Shown piece after piece: positions 13,159 to 25,102 of a stretch of DNA of 64,000 nucleotides; position 1 is the first letter of the stretch; every line of letters begins with the position of its first letter. Source of the DNA: Halictus rubicundus (lineage: Eukaryota > Arthropoda > Insecta > Hymenoptera > Halictidae); NCBI RefSeq assembly GCF_050948215.1, contig NC_135165.1, forward strand, positions 3,508,501 through 3,572,500, in the 5' to 3' direction. The notes under the pieces were generated by a model, which did no database searches, was not told the DNA's origin, and worked only from the letters and a program-made list of their open reading frames with translations. Made by a program: the position numbers and the translations under genes.

Positions 13159-13967
13159 TTCCACCCCTTTCTCCGAGGCTGCCACCCCCCGCATCCTAGC
13201 AATCCTCGCGCGAAGGGGTTGAAACGAGGTTTCTGCTTGTTGCGCCATCGGCCGGCCAGTCGGTTGTTCCCGAGGAGAGTTTTTGATTGCTTGCTCGTAT
13301 CACAACAGCCCCCGGCTAGGCATACATCGAACCAGCATGAATAGTAAATTGGTTGGAATTGCCCTACAACGGGAAGCTTATATCCCTTAGGAGAACCGCC
13401 GCCGGCTGTGTGTACGCGACTACCTTTCGAGCCGCGAGCCCGGCCGAGGAAAAATGTCTGGGTGGAGCGGCAACCCCTGCGTACCAACCCTTAAGCTTTT
13501 TTTTTGCGACGGGACGAGGAGGAAGAAGCACCCGGCGAAAATGTACCCGAACGATGTTTGTCCCCGCGACGATTAACCCCTGCGACAGGGAGTCACCCTT
13601 TTCTCGCAACTATTGACGACCGGGATCGGATTCGGTGTGTACAGGCTCGGTTCGAAAAGTTTTCGGGCCTTTGTTCGCAACCATTCTATTCTTGATGCTA
13701 CACGTATTTGCGGAGGATCCTTCCCCGGGGTAGTCTCCTTTAGTTACACTTCTGCAGTCGTTTTTTTTTCCCCTCTTCGAAAGCTGTCTCGTAACTGAAA
13801 TCGAGTTTGGCACTTTTGTCGATTTGCTAATGCACCAGTGCTTAGACGCCGGTGAAAAGGGACCCGTATCGACCCTAGGTGAAACAATACTAATCCAGTG
13901 ATGAAACTTTCTTGATTCTAACGGTCTTCGTGCGGATCTTTCACCGACATACTCGCGACGCTTTTCT

Positions 13968-14064
13968 GATTAAAATGACTCCAAACACGATACAATTTGG
14001 ATCATGTTTACTTGATTCATCCACGATTGAGTAGAACCTCGACTATCCGAACTAATCGGGTCTC
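13968..14064 (+). mobile_element. Fragments of two DNA-element families
   Basis: At 13968 the sequence GATTAAAATGACTCCAAACA resembles the arm of the inverted-repeat element at 34153-34444. From 14029 the stretch GAGTAGAACCTCGACTATCC, continuing to AATCGGG, resembles pogo/Tigger-type termini. Neither shows a second end nearby, so these look like decayed remnants. Confidence 0.4.
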
Positions 14065-14181
14065 CATGTTTTAATAGTAGAACCGTTATTTATGTACATA
14101 AATCTTTACTGATCAAAGAACAAGAACTTTTAGTGTCTCCCACTAACAATAAAGTTTCGATGAAAACTTGTTCGTACATTG

Positions 14182-14429
14182 TTAACCCTTAGCACTCGAA
14201 TGGCGACTGTAAGGCGCCACTAAAAATTGTTGATCTTTATTAAAAATATTCTTTACATTATTAAATTTGTTTGTATTTAATGAATAGCTAAACATTTCGG
14301 TGTTATACTAGTAAGTTGCACCATTTTCGTATGTATGACGTGAAAAAATATATATAGAAGGAAAATATTCTAGGTCAGAAGAAGTTAACTAGTTTTGGAG
14401 TTAAAACAGCTTCGAGTGCAAAGGGTTAA
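14182..14429 (+). mobile_element. TTAA-type MITE, family A, copy 4
   Basis: A complete copy with TTAA at both ends, left TTAACCCTTAGCACTCGAA and right TTCGAGTGCAAAGGGTTAA. The subterminal stem is TGGCG...CGCCA at the left. The interior is close to copy 1, including an AAAAATATATATAGAAGG block. There is no ORF. Confidence 0.9.
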
Positions 14430-17400
14430 ACACCGTGAAAACGAAAAGATTTCAAGAATTTTCCGTCAGTATTCGTTCTCCAACGCGTGCATTTGCGAAG
14501 GGCGTTTTTGGTGTGTTCGATCGACGTCGATAAACCTATTTTGCAACCCGCACGATCGAGTTTAATGACTTCCAAGCCAGCAGAATGATCGCCAACATGG
14601 CCGTGCGTTCGACGTAATGTATTCCGGTCGTTGTTGACGCCGGCACAGATACGCAATTTAACGGTGGTGTTGCAGTTCGCATGCATTCCGCCGTTCTGCG
14701 GCCAGGAGAATATTACCCGGTCGCCCTTGCGATTGCACCCTAAGAAATTAGATCCCGGCGCAGCGTTTTATCCGCGAGAATTAAGGAATATTTTCCCACG
14801 TCAAGGTTTTCATAACGCGCGTGCCTTCCGGTAGTAAGGTTTCATGTCTTCTCGTGTGCATAAAATCATCGTAATTTCGCGACCTTCTAATGGGCGAGGG
14901 CAAACGATGGACGGTGGAAACGATGCCGGTTAGAAAATGCAACGGTAATGGCAGAGTTAAGTGATAGTTAACCTTTGACTGACGAGGATCGGGTCCCGAC
15001 GAGCCAGTAAAATTCTGGAGCTAATGACAATTAGCCTGTACTCGCGAGTAGAATGACACCCTGATTGTGCTCGGAAATGATCGCAGCTCCGAAATTTGTT
15101 TATTATTTTTACGCAACGGTAGACATATCTGCTGAACATCCGGTCTGTCCTTTTCCCCCGCGATCTACCCCGCAACGATATATCGGAGCTATTTGCAATA
15201 ATAATTTCCCCGGTCGGCTTCCGCGCAAAAAGATACACGGTTCAGCGGCGCGGTTAGGCGCTCTCGAAAGTGATGTATGATCCTGATTGGTCGAATCGCG
15301 GTAGACGTCGCAGGGGGAACAAACGAGCGCCGATTTACATCGGAAATCTGGTAACGGAATTGCCTGGAGACGAAGTAGGTTTATCGGCGCGATTTGTATA
15401 ATCGTCAAAGTTTTTGGAATCAAATCAGACGGCCGCGCGACGTTCGCCGTTCGCTTCCGGAAAACTCGATCGATTTCTGGAAACTAATCTAACCCGGACG
15501 ACTTTTGGCCACCGTGAACCATAATTTTTTGGAAAATCGGATCGCGCCGAATCAGTCCCGCGCTTGCCAATTTTGTTGGCCGCGTTCGCAGCCGAATTAG
15601 GGGCACATTTTTCCGAATGATTTTAGTGGTCAAACGTAATCCTGTTTAATGATTTTCACACTGATGAGATTCTAACCTTTTCAATAGGGACCCTTTAATT
15701 AGAAATATGTTGCTGCTTTCATCCAGATAAAAATTGACACACTCCCGTTACCATAATCTTAATACTTTCGTTACTACTACGAACGTTTTAATTTTTGAAG
15801 GCCTGCAGCATGCAAGATGCAACGTTTGCATTATTTTTCGAGTTCGAGGCGATCGAACAATGGTCCAGAAAAATATGGTTTTATACAGGAAAAAATTCTT
15901 ATGTGGAAGTTTTATCGTTTCCAGGTGCAGGCAGCCCTTCAAATCAGAGCTGCCCTGCAATGGAGCTCCTCACGCACCTACTTCCCCACCCGAGCTTTCT
16001 TTCACGAACTATATCGTTAAGAAAACCGCGAAACACTAATGAGGCGACCTCGACAGCGAGACAAAAGACTATATTATTATTATCGCGGGAAGTATTCATA
16101 TTGGTTTTTCTATTGAGCCGGCGTTTCTGTACCACCATGATAGAAAAAAAAAGCGGTTGGAAAAGGCATTTTCCTCTTGGGAGGTACTTTCGGACAGCGC
16201 TGTTCAATGGAGAGCAAAGTAAACAAAAGAAAGAGTTTTCTGTGAAAATCCATCACTAATGGATCACCTCGTACTCGCGTGTGTTCGATAGAAACTTGCG
16301 CGCCGATGTGTTCTATATTATTTTTGTTCGGCTCTTGCTCGAAAATAATACAAAAATAATTGAAAATGGAACTTCACGTCGCTGGCTGTTAAAAGCCCTT
16401 TTTAGTACGTATCTGCGAAGATGTGCCTCAAAATATTACTGTCCGGAAGAGCAATATTTCGAGAACGTTAACATGTATCTTAATTTGCCGGAATTATTAT
16501 CAGTATTTTAATGTCGGCCAAAATTATAGCCCAAAAAATTCTATCTAAAGTGTTTCATGTAAATTCTAAGCAGACAGTGCAATTTTTTAAAACTACTCCT
16601 TGAGAAAAGGAATGAATCGGAGACTGAAGCTTTTCAAAATTTTACCGACTGATTATAGGGAACAATTGATTTCAGGAATTTGCCATGAAGAAACCGTTTT
16701 TAAACAGTGCAGATCCCGACTGGATGTTCACGGTCCCCCGAGATAACTTTCAGTGCATTACAATACATCGCCACGAGAAATGGCTTTCAATTGCACCACG
16801 AAAAAAGAACCGTTTGGATGTTTTAATGGACGAATGGATCTTGTAACGACCTACTGTTTAGCTGCAGTCCGGGAAGCTGGTACAAGAGAGATACATGGCT
16901 AGGATACATTGTCTCGTGTGCGAAATACATCTCGAGTGCAAGGCTCTTCTCGCAATAATACCCGCGGGACCTTCCGTTCTACCTGTGCAGGTCGGGTTTC
17001 GAAGTTACACACACCTCTCACGAAAGAAGACACCCTCCACGAGTTCTCGCCGTTGCTCGAAAATTTAGGACATAATCGGTGATTCTGGAATATCGATGGC
17101 GCCCCAATTTAATTTTTCAGAGGCACGACTAACGGAATAAACAACGTTCCTTTCCAGATTGGATCTACTCTCTTCTTGCACCTGATTTATTTTACTATTG
17201 CCTAATTCGTGTACTAATCAAATTCATTAACAAGTATGTTTCAACGAATCGATTTTTGTTATTTTTTGTTCAAGAAACTGCAAATGCATTAATAACCTCC
17301 ACGAAAGTGCAGTGGAGGAATCATTTTTCTGCAACTACCCTCTTTCGCGGGACGCATAGATTTCCACTGGCCCCGTGCTCACCCAGACAGACAAAGAACT

Positions 17401-17953
17401 TTTTTCATTAGCCCTCGTTAACGCGGCTATCAGACACATTACAATAACGCTAAGCGCGGGATACTTTCCAAGAGTCTACTTTTCCGGCGAGTCTATTAAA
17501 CACACAATAACTCTCGGGCACAAGTTGAAAGAAGGGCGAGAAAGTTGCGCGCGACGTATATGTATACACTGATATACATACACACCGGGGCGCCGATGAA
17601 ACAGAAAGTTTCTGAACCGGTGCGCCCTTAAAGCAACCCTTGCGACCCGCGACGCTAAATGCTCGCAAATTGCGCAGATAATTTCGCGAGTGCCGGGGCG
17701 AGAGGTGGATCACGAAGCTTCGCCAAGTGCGCTTGTTGCTTTTAATAGTTCATCGATCGAAGATGAAGATCGCGTGTCTTCCGCGGCGAAGTTCTTTCTC
17801 GCGAATTTCACGGACAAGGAAAGGAGAACGATCAGAGCGATGGCACGCGTGCGCTGAAAAACATTTTCCGAAAAACGTGTCCTCCGTTTCTCGCCCGACA
17901 CGTAAAATTAATTATGGACTGCGAAACTACCGGCTTCTAGCTTGAAAATGAAT

Positions 17954-18022
17954 GTTTAAATGTAGACAATTTAACAGTTTAAATGTAGACAATTTAGCAG
18001 TTTAAATATAGACAATTTCCAC
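17954..18022 (+). repeat. 23-bp minisatellite, three units
   Basis: Three tandem units of 23 bp each, based on GTTTAAATGTAGACAATTT followed by a variable tail (AACA, AGCA, CCAC). The third unit has one further change (ATATAG for ATGTAG). It lies in an AT-rich part of the intron, just left of the TA-type hairpin element. Confidence 0.85.
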
Positions 18023-18077
18023 TGTAAATCTTTACAAAATTGAGTGCTTGAAAATAGAAAGTAAAGGCAAACATATA

Positions 18078-18465
18078 CAGGGTGAGTCACCTAACGTTCG
18101 CACCTCAAATATCTTTGTTGTTTCTAAAGATACGTAAAATATGGTAAGGACAAAGTTGAATGGTACAATGGACACTGACACGACGCCATCAAAAAATTTT
18201 GTTTTTATGTCATTTTTTTAGAGATATCAAGGTCACCTTGACTTTTTTAAATGGAACCACCCTTTTTTAAACACCTACAATGATAGTACCTTTCATTAGG
18301 AATTCAGTGACAATAATTATTCCAAGGTCATTCAAGGTCACAGACAGAGAAAACATAAGATTTAGAATATGAATTTTTACCATTCAACTTTGTCCTCACC
18401 ATATTTTACGTATCTTTAGAAACAACAAAGACATTTGAGGTGCAAACGTTAGGTGACTCACCTTG
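18078..18465. mobile_element. TA-flanked hairpin MITE (388 bp)
   Basis: Begins CAGGGTGAGTCACCTAACGT and ends with its near complement, ACGTTAGGTGACTCACCTTG, with TA on both sides. The long arms continue inward through GCACCTCAAATATCTTTGTT and its complement to about the TACCATTCAACTTTGTCC region, so most of the element is one imperfect hairpin. It has no coding sequence. TA duplication is typical of Tc1/mariner-type elements; the superfamily is inferred. Confidence 0.85.
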
Positions 18466-19109
18466 TATATAGATTTTATGGATTTATAGCAAAAAGGAGT
18501 AGCTGAAACATGATACGGTAGAAAGAAAAGAGGAATTAAATAGTATTAATGTATTATTATCAATATATTGAAATTAAAGGATTTTAAATTTTAATTTGGT
18601 TGCAGTGCCTGGTAATTGGTGGAGAAGCGTTTATTTTGTGTAAAGATGTGCGCAGTCTATTAATTACCTGGCGAGCAAGTTAAAATATATGTAGAAACTT
18701 TGTAAGTAAACGTGCCGCCATTTCGCTCGGAGGATTTCTGTTTTTCTTCTGGTTGTTCGGAAAGCCAGGGAGGAGAAGTTCGTTTACAACTAGCGGGTTC
18801 CGGCTTTCCGCGTCGTAACAATTACGGTAGACGCTGTGCGTTTCATTCAGAAATTCTGCGGAGACTCGGAGAAATTAAAGATAGCACGCGCGTGCTATCA
18901 TTTCGCGGAGGAGCCGTAGGCTACTTTGGCCGAAGGGGAACTGAATGGGAATCGGGATTTAAAGTAGAAGCGAGCTCGTCATCCCCACTCTACCCCCCTC
19001 GCTTTCATTTCCGTGTCAATTGTAAATAACAAAGTTTCCAATTTTCTTCAATTTGGCGGAGCGAGAGGTACAAAGTGCGAGGCGTTTTCCACCGGGTTTC
19101 TCCCTCCCC

Positions 19110-19145
<36 letters not shown>

Positions 19146-20349
19146 GTGTGTGTTCCGACTTTCGCGCAACTTTCCCTCGGAACGTCGCATTTTCCTCCTC
19201 GACTCTGGTGGCTTTGCGTCGAACTCGAAGGACGAACGCCCCCTCCGCACGCCCTTAATTCGAATCACGCGCGGATTTCGTATTCTGTCCGAAAGTTTTA
19301 CATCTCGCCGCATTACCGAGTCAGGAAGTCAAACTGACCCGGAGATACTAGAGCAGAAGGAATTGCAACTTCTCCGTTCGAATAGTTTAAAGAGCTTCGC
19401 CCCCCGGTAATGGTTTGTTCCTCTCTTCTCACTCGTTTAAATTGCGGCTAACAATTTCTGTCGATCGCGACGCCGCGGACTGTATTACGTTATTGTATTA
19501 TCTTAATGAGATAAGTTAGATTGCCGCACTTGAACGGGAACTTCACACACCCCCTCGGCGAATGTGTGTGCTTGTCAAGCGGGGCGAGATCGATGCCACC
19601 CGAAACGGATACTTGTTTCGAGCGAATTTCGATTGGAGGCCTCGCTGGCACCCGGAATCATACGATTATGCGAAATTAATCTTCGGTCGAGGCCCGAAGA
19701 GTGTCGAAACAGTGATAAAAGCGTTTCCACGGGTGGTAAAAGTGCAATTTCTGCAGTCGAAAATGAGACCGAATTCTTTTTGCAGAAAGGAGAAAAAATG
19801 TCTTTAACGCAGATCCTTTGAATAGACCAGAAAATTTCCGGCTGGGAATATAACTCGGCTGAAATTTTTCGAAAATGTGGTTAGGTCGCCTTTGCCCTGC
19901 CGCCGAAGATATATCGTGCTGCACTGCTTTAATGTTACAGGTGCAGAATGTAGTCGTTACATGGGTTGCTGCTCACTCTTAAAGTACCTTAAAGCACCTT
20001 AAAGTTCGAGATTTTCGTGGGAACGCAGGACTATAACACGGTTCGCGTGAAATTTAGGGCTGGTCGTTACTCTGCTCGCTTTATGCGACGTCGGAGCTGA
20101 TGCTAATAGGCGACGGAACTTTCCGAATCGAATGCTGCCGCGTTCACGTATGCGAATATGCTAGCAGACAAAATTACAAGAGAATGCAAACATCGTTGGA
20201 ATTATTTCGTGTTGTACTCGTACTAACCCTTAGACCCTTGGAAAAATAAAACTCGCTATTCCGCTGGTCAGTTTTCGGTAAATTATTGCAACTGTTGCAG
20301 CTGTTCCATTAGGAGCAATAGAAAGACTAACGCGTCGAAAATAAAACTA

Positions 20350-20422
20350 CAGTAAAATCTCGATCCAAGCCGAATCCTCGGGACCGTGATGTGACATAGA
20401 TCGTGCAGGGGTTTTCTTGTGA
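20350..20422 (+). mobile_element. Short CAGTAA-type element (pogo/mariner-like fragment)
   Basis: Begins CAGTAAAATCTCGATCCAAG after a TA and shares the AATCCTCGGG and GTGACATAGATCGTG blocks with the related copies at 12080 and 36446. The right end is not intact. It lies immediately left of a family D MITE. Confidence 0.6.
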
Positions 20423-20433
20423 CCAAAACATTT

Positions 20434-20673
20434 TTAACACTTTGAACGCCATAGAAACCCGAAAAATTCCATAAAATCAAAGTAATTTATTTAATGAAAT
20501 AAAAATTGCAAAAAATTAAATGTACGATACTGAGAAATCCTCCAACTTTCTTGCACGTTACAGATCCTAATTCAGTTTAGTACAATGAATATATCAACGT
20601 AAAAATTCATTTTAAAACCTGCACAAATAATTCCGTCAGCAACATATGGCTGACGTGGCGTTCAACGTGTTAA
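20434..20673 (-). mobile_element. TTAA-type MITE, family D, copy 2 (complete)
   Basis: 240 bp with TTAA at both ends. Left end TTAACACTTTGAACGCCA, right end TGGCGTTCAACGTGTTAA. Near the right end is the palindrome CGTCAGC...GCTGACG. It is the uninterrupted counterpart of the split copy at 10267-10720 (opposite orientation). No ORF. piggyBac-type by its TTAA boundaries. Confidence 0.9.
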
Positions 20674-21041
20674 ATAACGCTGGAAATTATCGGAATGAAA
20701 CGATCAGTCTTTGAATTTGACTCGTGTACCAACGAAGTGTAAGGGGTTGACGTACAAGCGAAATTGGATGCTGGGTGGTGCAGTATGAAGAAAAAAGATT
20801 AGGGGCGTCGGAATCCAGCTCGGCAGTTAAGGGTTAAGACAAGGATCCCTGTACTGGAAGACGATCCGGTATTTGTGTTGGTAACTCGGCAGCAAGGCGT
20901 GGGAGGGGAGTGATTAGCAGGAGAGTCACCGCTACAACGACTAACCCACCCCTATTTCGTCGGTCGAGCAATCACAGCTATCAGCACCTTCGTATTAGAG
21001 CGAACCCCGCAGTAATACGCTTTTCCCGCTTCGAGCGTTCC

Positions 21042-21073
21042 TTCTTCTTCTTCTTCTTCTTCTTCTTCTTCTT
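21042..21073 (+). repeat. TTC trinucleotide microsatellite
   Basis: About ten uninterrupted CTT/TTC triplets followed by a T-rich tract, in a GC-rich block of the intron. Confidence 0.9.
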
Positions 21074-22308
21074 CGTTTTTTTCTCTCCGGCGTTCCCTCG
21101 GCATCGTTTCCACGGATAAATTACTTTTTGGTGAATACAGCAACCGCGCGGAACTGTCGCCGTTTGTTCCCGGGATCAAAAGACTTCTCATCTCGACGGT
21201 AAGCGTGCGCATCACCGCGTCCCTCGATTATTAACGTGGGGCTCTGAGAACGTGACATTTGCGAAAATAAATATAATCGGCATCCCCAAACTTTGAGCTT
21301 AATACTTTACTTTTAAAAAAAGGGAGGGGTGGTCACGTATGGTAACGTATAATTAGTCCGAATTCCTGATGGCCGAGCAGGTCCAATGGTGCAACGGTTG
21401 GGCAACCGGTTACGTTAGCGTAGGGTCTAGGACGAAGGGTTCGGCGGACGGTTGCGTGCGACGGTTAAGCAGCAAGGTCCGTAGGGGTTGGTCAGGGCGC
21501 GCAGAGGATCGAAAGTAATAAAAGCAGAAATGCGAAAGGCGAACGAAGGTGCAGAGAGGATTGTTTTTCCGGCCGTGATAAAGCGTCGGAGGACCATTTC
21601 GTCGCCGAGTGTGGAACGTTGTTGAACACCCCCGCGGCCCTTTAAACGCTCGAAACAACCCCCTGTTTCTCCTCCCCTCTCTCTCTCTCTCTCTCTCTTT
21701 GTATCTTCTCGCCTCTCATCCCTTTTCCTATTCCTCGTCTTCGGCTACTGGTACTCACTTTTTCTCGATGTCGTGCATGAAGCTTCTTCTTCTGTGTCTG
21801 GCACATTCCGTAGGTGTCTGTCTTTCTCCAATACGTTTGCGATGTTCCGTGTATCAGTATGTGGCAGTTTGTTGCACACAAGTTACCATGCATCGCACAA
21901 TTCTTCTTGTCTGCCGGCCGTTTTGCTGTGTCTCCTCGGAGAGAGTCACGTGTCCGGCTACGTGTTTCTGCGAATGGTACGTAACCGAGCGGAGAAACAA
22001 TACCACGGTACACGCATCGCGACGTTCCATCGGGTTTTAATTGTTCACGGGAAATTTGAATAATTTATTTCTCAGCCGCCGTTCGAACCGACCGCGCGAC
22101 CCAGGAAATCTTCAGCTCCTGTTTTCGAGAAGTAGTAGAAGTGTGTAATTCTTCATTAGGATGATTAATTAGCGATTAGATTAGATGCGAATTGAGCTTG
22201 AAGCCAAAACTGCTTTGTACAGAGAACAAGAACGATCGGTATAGTCCAACAACTGGTCGAAATTGTGAGTCAAAAATTAGTAATTAATTTTTCAACTGGT
22301 CCATAATA

Positions 22309-23078
22309 CAGGGTGGTCCACGCAATTCTTTCAAGTCATAACTCCGTTATTATTGCATTTACGAAAAAATGATAAAGGAGAAAGATAAATCGTTCGAAGA
22401 GCACTACATCTGTAGGCCATTAAATTTTTTTAGATGCAGCAGTGCATGTGCAATTAACAATTGCATCATTTCTTTAAATAGAACTACATATTTTTTTGCA
22501 CAGATCGATTTTTCTGTTCATTCTACGTAACAAATGATTATGGTACCATGGCAAAAAAATTATTAGATCTCGAGATATTTTCAAAAAATGTCTTTATTGA
22601 AGAAGATACTCAAACATTTCGTGACTATGTTGTAAAGGTAAACACCCTTTCGACATTGTTATCATAACAGAAACCGATTTGTACAAGTAAGCATTTCATC
22701 ATTAAGTAGCAATTCACGTATCGTAACTCGAGTACGGAAACTAAGATTTTGAAAAAGTGTAGCTGTATTTCACTAAATACAAGAAAATATATGACATTTT
22801 TTGAAAATATCTCGAGATCTAATCATTTTTTTGCCATGGTACCCTAATCATTTGTTACGTAGAATGAACAGCAAAATCGATCTGTGCAAAAAAAATATGC
22901 ATTTCTATTTAAAGAAATGATGCAATTGTTAATTGCACATGAACTGCTGCATCTAAAAAAAATTTAAAGCTCTACAGATGTGGTGCTCTTCGAATCATTT
23001 ATCTTTCTCCTTTATCATTTTTTCGTAAATGCAATAATAACGGAGTTATGACTTGAAACAATTGCGTGGACCACCCTG
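22309..23078. mobile_element. TA-flanked giant hairpin MITE, copy 1 (770 bp)
   Basis: Begins CAGGGTGGTCCACGCAATTC and ends GAATTG-type complement GCGTGGACCACCCTG, with TA outside each end. The arms 22309-22592 and 22793-23078 are near-perfect inverted repeats of about 285 bp around a 200-bp spacer. A second copy lies at 32208-32970. There is no transposase; short ORFs in the arms have no recognisable similarity. As RNA it would form a very long duplex. Confidence 0.9.
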
Positions 23079-23837
23079 TATATTGGAGTTAATTTTAACA
23101 TCCCATTTTTCAAGCTTTAAAGTTTGAAAGCTCATAGCAAGCTCATAATAGTAGAATCCTATTTGCTCAGGGGTCTAAAATTTAGAATAACAAAATAAAA
23201 TAGTTACTGGTTACCGCGCTGGTAAGTTGATTCCAGATTAAAGCAGAGAATTAACTGGTTTTTCGGGTGTTCTCGTTTTATCGAGTCCTGTTTGCCCGGC
23301 TCCGCAGGAAAGAATCGTTCCCGGCGAGATAGCTCGGCCCTTAACTGTTGTTACGGAAGCAACCGACAGTGTCTAAATAGACGCAAACACGTATTGGACT
23401 CTTTTATCGGAGCCACTAATCTATTAAGGACGAAACCTCGAATTTAGGCCGCGACTACAAATCTTGGCTTGACCCCGGGAGTTTCGGAGGAGGAAGTTGA
23501 AAAGCAAGTGGAACGGGCCGAAACACGAGACAGCAAGGTAGACACTATTCTACGAGTTTCCTCCAGTTTCGAAGTCCACATTTGGGAAATCGAATCCGAA
23601 GATTACTACTGCGAATTCGAGCGAACTCGAAAGAAATGATCAACTATAAATCCGACGATACTTTCTAACTGGCCTCTGTCCGAACATAATCTCAGAGAAA
23701 CAACTTCGATTCGCACAAAATTTCTGAAAATGCCTTCCGGGACTCCTGTTTTCATATTTTACAAAAAGATACATTGCATTTAACGGAACTGAAGAAAGTA
23801 ATGGAATTCAAATTCTTCGTGCAATTCTAATATTCTA

Positions 23838-24022
23838 TTAACGCTAGGTGTACGAAACCCGTCAAAATGGCGGATTCCACTATTTCTAATTTATAATTCC
23901 CGAGACTGTAAAGATGAATCCACGAGGAATTTATAATATATAATTGGCAGTACATTCTTCTGAAGAAATGGCTAAAAATTTGTTAAATAATCAGTTTTAG
24001 TGCTCCGTAAAGCTAGTGTTGA
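23838..24022 (-). mobile_element. TTAA-type MITE, family F, decayed copy
   Basis: Left end TTAACGCTAGGTGTACGAAA followed by CCCGTCAAAATGGCGG, a decayed form of the family palindrome. The right end is TGCTCCGTAAAGCTAGTGTT followed by GA in place of AA. Termini match the other family F copies with several substitutions, so this looks older. Confidence 0.7.
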
Positions 24023-24901
24023 AAGAACCGGTGCCCTTAACAGTCTGCAACCCCATAACTTCGTCCAGTGGAAGCCCTATTTTTCAATTACCCCGGTTTC
24101 GCGTGCATCTCGTCAACGTCAAAGGGGTGAGGGTTTAAGGATCGCAGTAAATTCTGTTTTTAACCTGTTCCCGATGGAGAATCCTCTGGCATCGACTGGA
24201 TCTCCGGAGGAATGTGTAACAACAAAGCGTAGATAGTATCGCAGACGTGGAAGTAATCGTGGTAGCAGCTCGCCGAGTACGAAACAACACTCGTAAATAA
24301 TCGTCGAATAACCCTTCCGCGTATGTTCGGATGCAACTCGGATAGTTCGGTGTGCAGACGCATAGGTGTGTTCTCGCGTGGCGCGCAGGTGTGCAGGTGT
24401 GCACATGCACGCGTGTGTATATGCAGCGAGGCGCAGCGGAACGAAACCGCCTATCCCAAGATTATGCAGAAACTTTAACGGCCACGGTTACTCAGTCCTT
24501 CTTGGCAAAGCATGGCAGACGCGGTTTAGCCTGCAGGTTTATTAGTCCTGATAATGTTCCTGCGGGTAGCATGCGTCTGTGTTTATTCTTAGGGAATATC
24601 CCACCCCGTAGACTTTACAGTTACGAAAAGGGCCGATTACCGAATCCAGCTAATTAAACCTTCGGGGGGCATCCGTTTCAAGGATCACCGTGACTGTCTT
24701 TCGGCATCATTCACTCCATTTCTGCTTCCGGGACTAGCGAGTTAACCCGTTCCCACCATAAGGAACAATAAAGAATAATGCTCTCATCGCCATAGTATCC
24801 TGGGTCCTCCCAGTAAACTTTACTTCACACTTAAGCATTATGTAAGCATTGAAACCGAAAATATTAAATATCTTCAGCTTCCTTTGAACATTTCTGTATT
24901 A

Positions 24902-25102
24902 TTAACACTAGGTTTACGGAGCACTGAAAATGACTATTTTACATTACTTTATGAAAATAACATGAATGTATCGATCAAAGTTTGTAGCCATTTTTTTAGT
25001 AATATATACCCAAAGAAATCAATTTGTTATATAATTGCAATACTCGCAATTTAAAAATATTAGAAGCCGCCATTTTGACGGGTCCCGTAAATCTAGTGTT
25101 AA
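24902..25102 (+). mobile_element. TTAA-type MITE, family F, complete copy
   Basis: 201 bp from TTAACACTAGGTTTACGGAG to CCCGTAAATCTAGTGTTAA with TTAA at both ends. The subterminal palindrome near the right end is CCGCCATTTTGACGGG (one mismatch). The body matches the two halves of the split element at 41132-42635, and it serves as the empty-site comparison for that insertion. Confidence 0.9.

Noticed and set aside
15795..16259. 154-codon + strand frame
   Set aside because: No family resemblance, no splice or codon-use support, and several overlapping frames of similar length in the same place.
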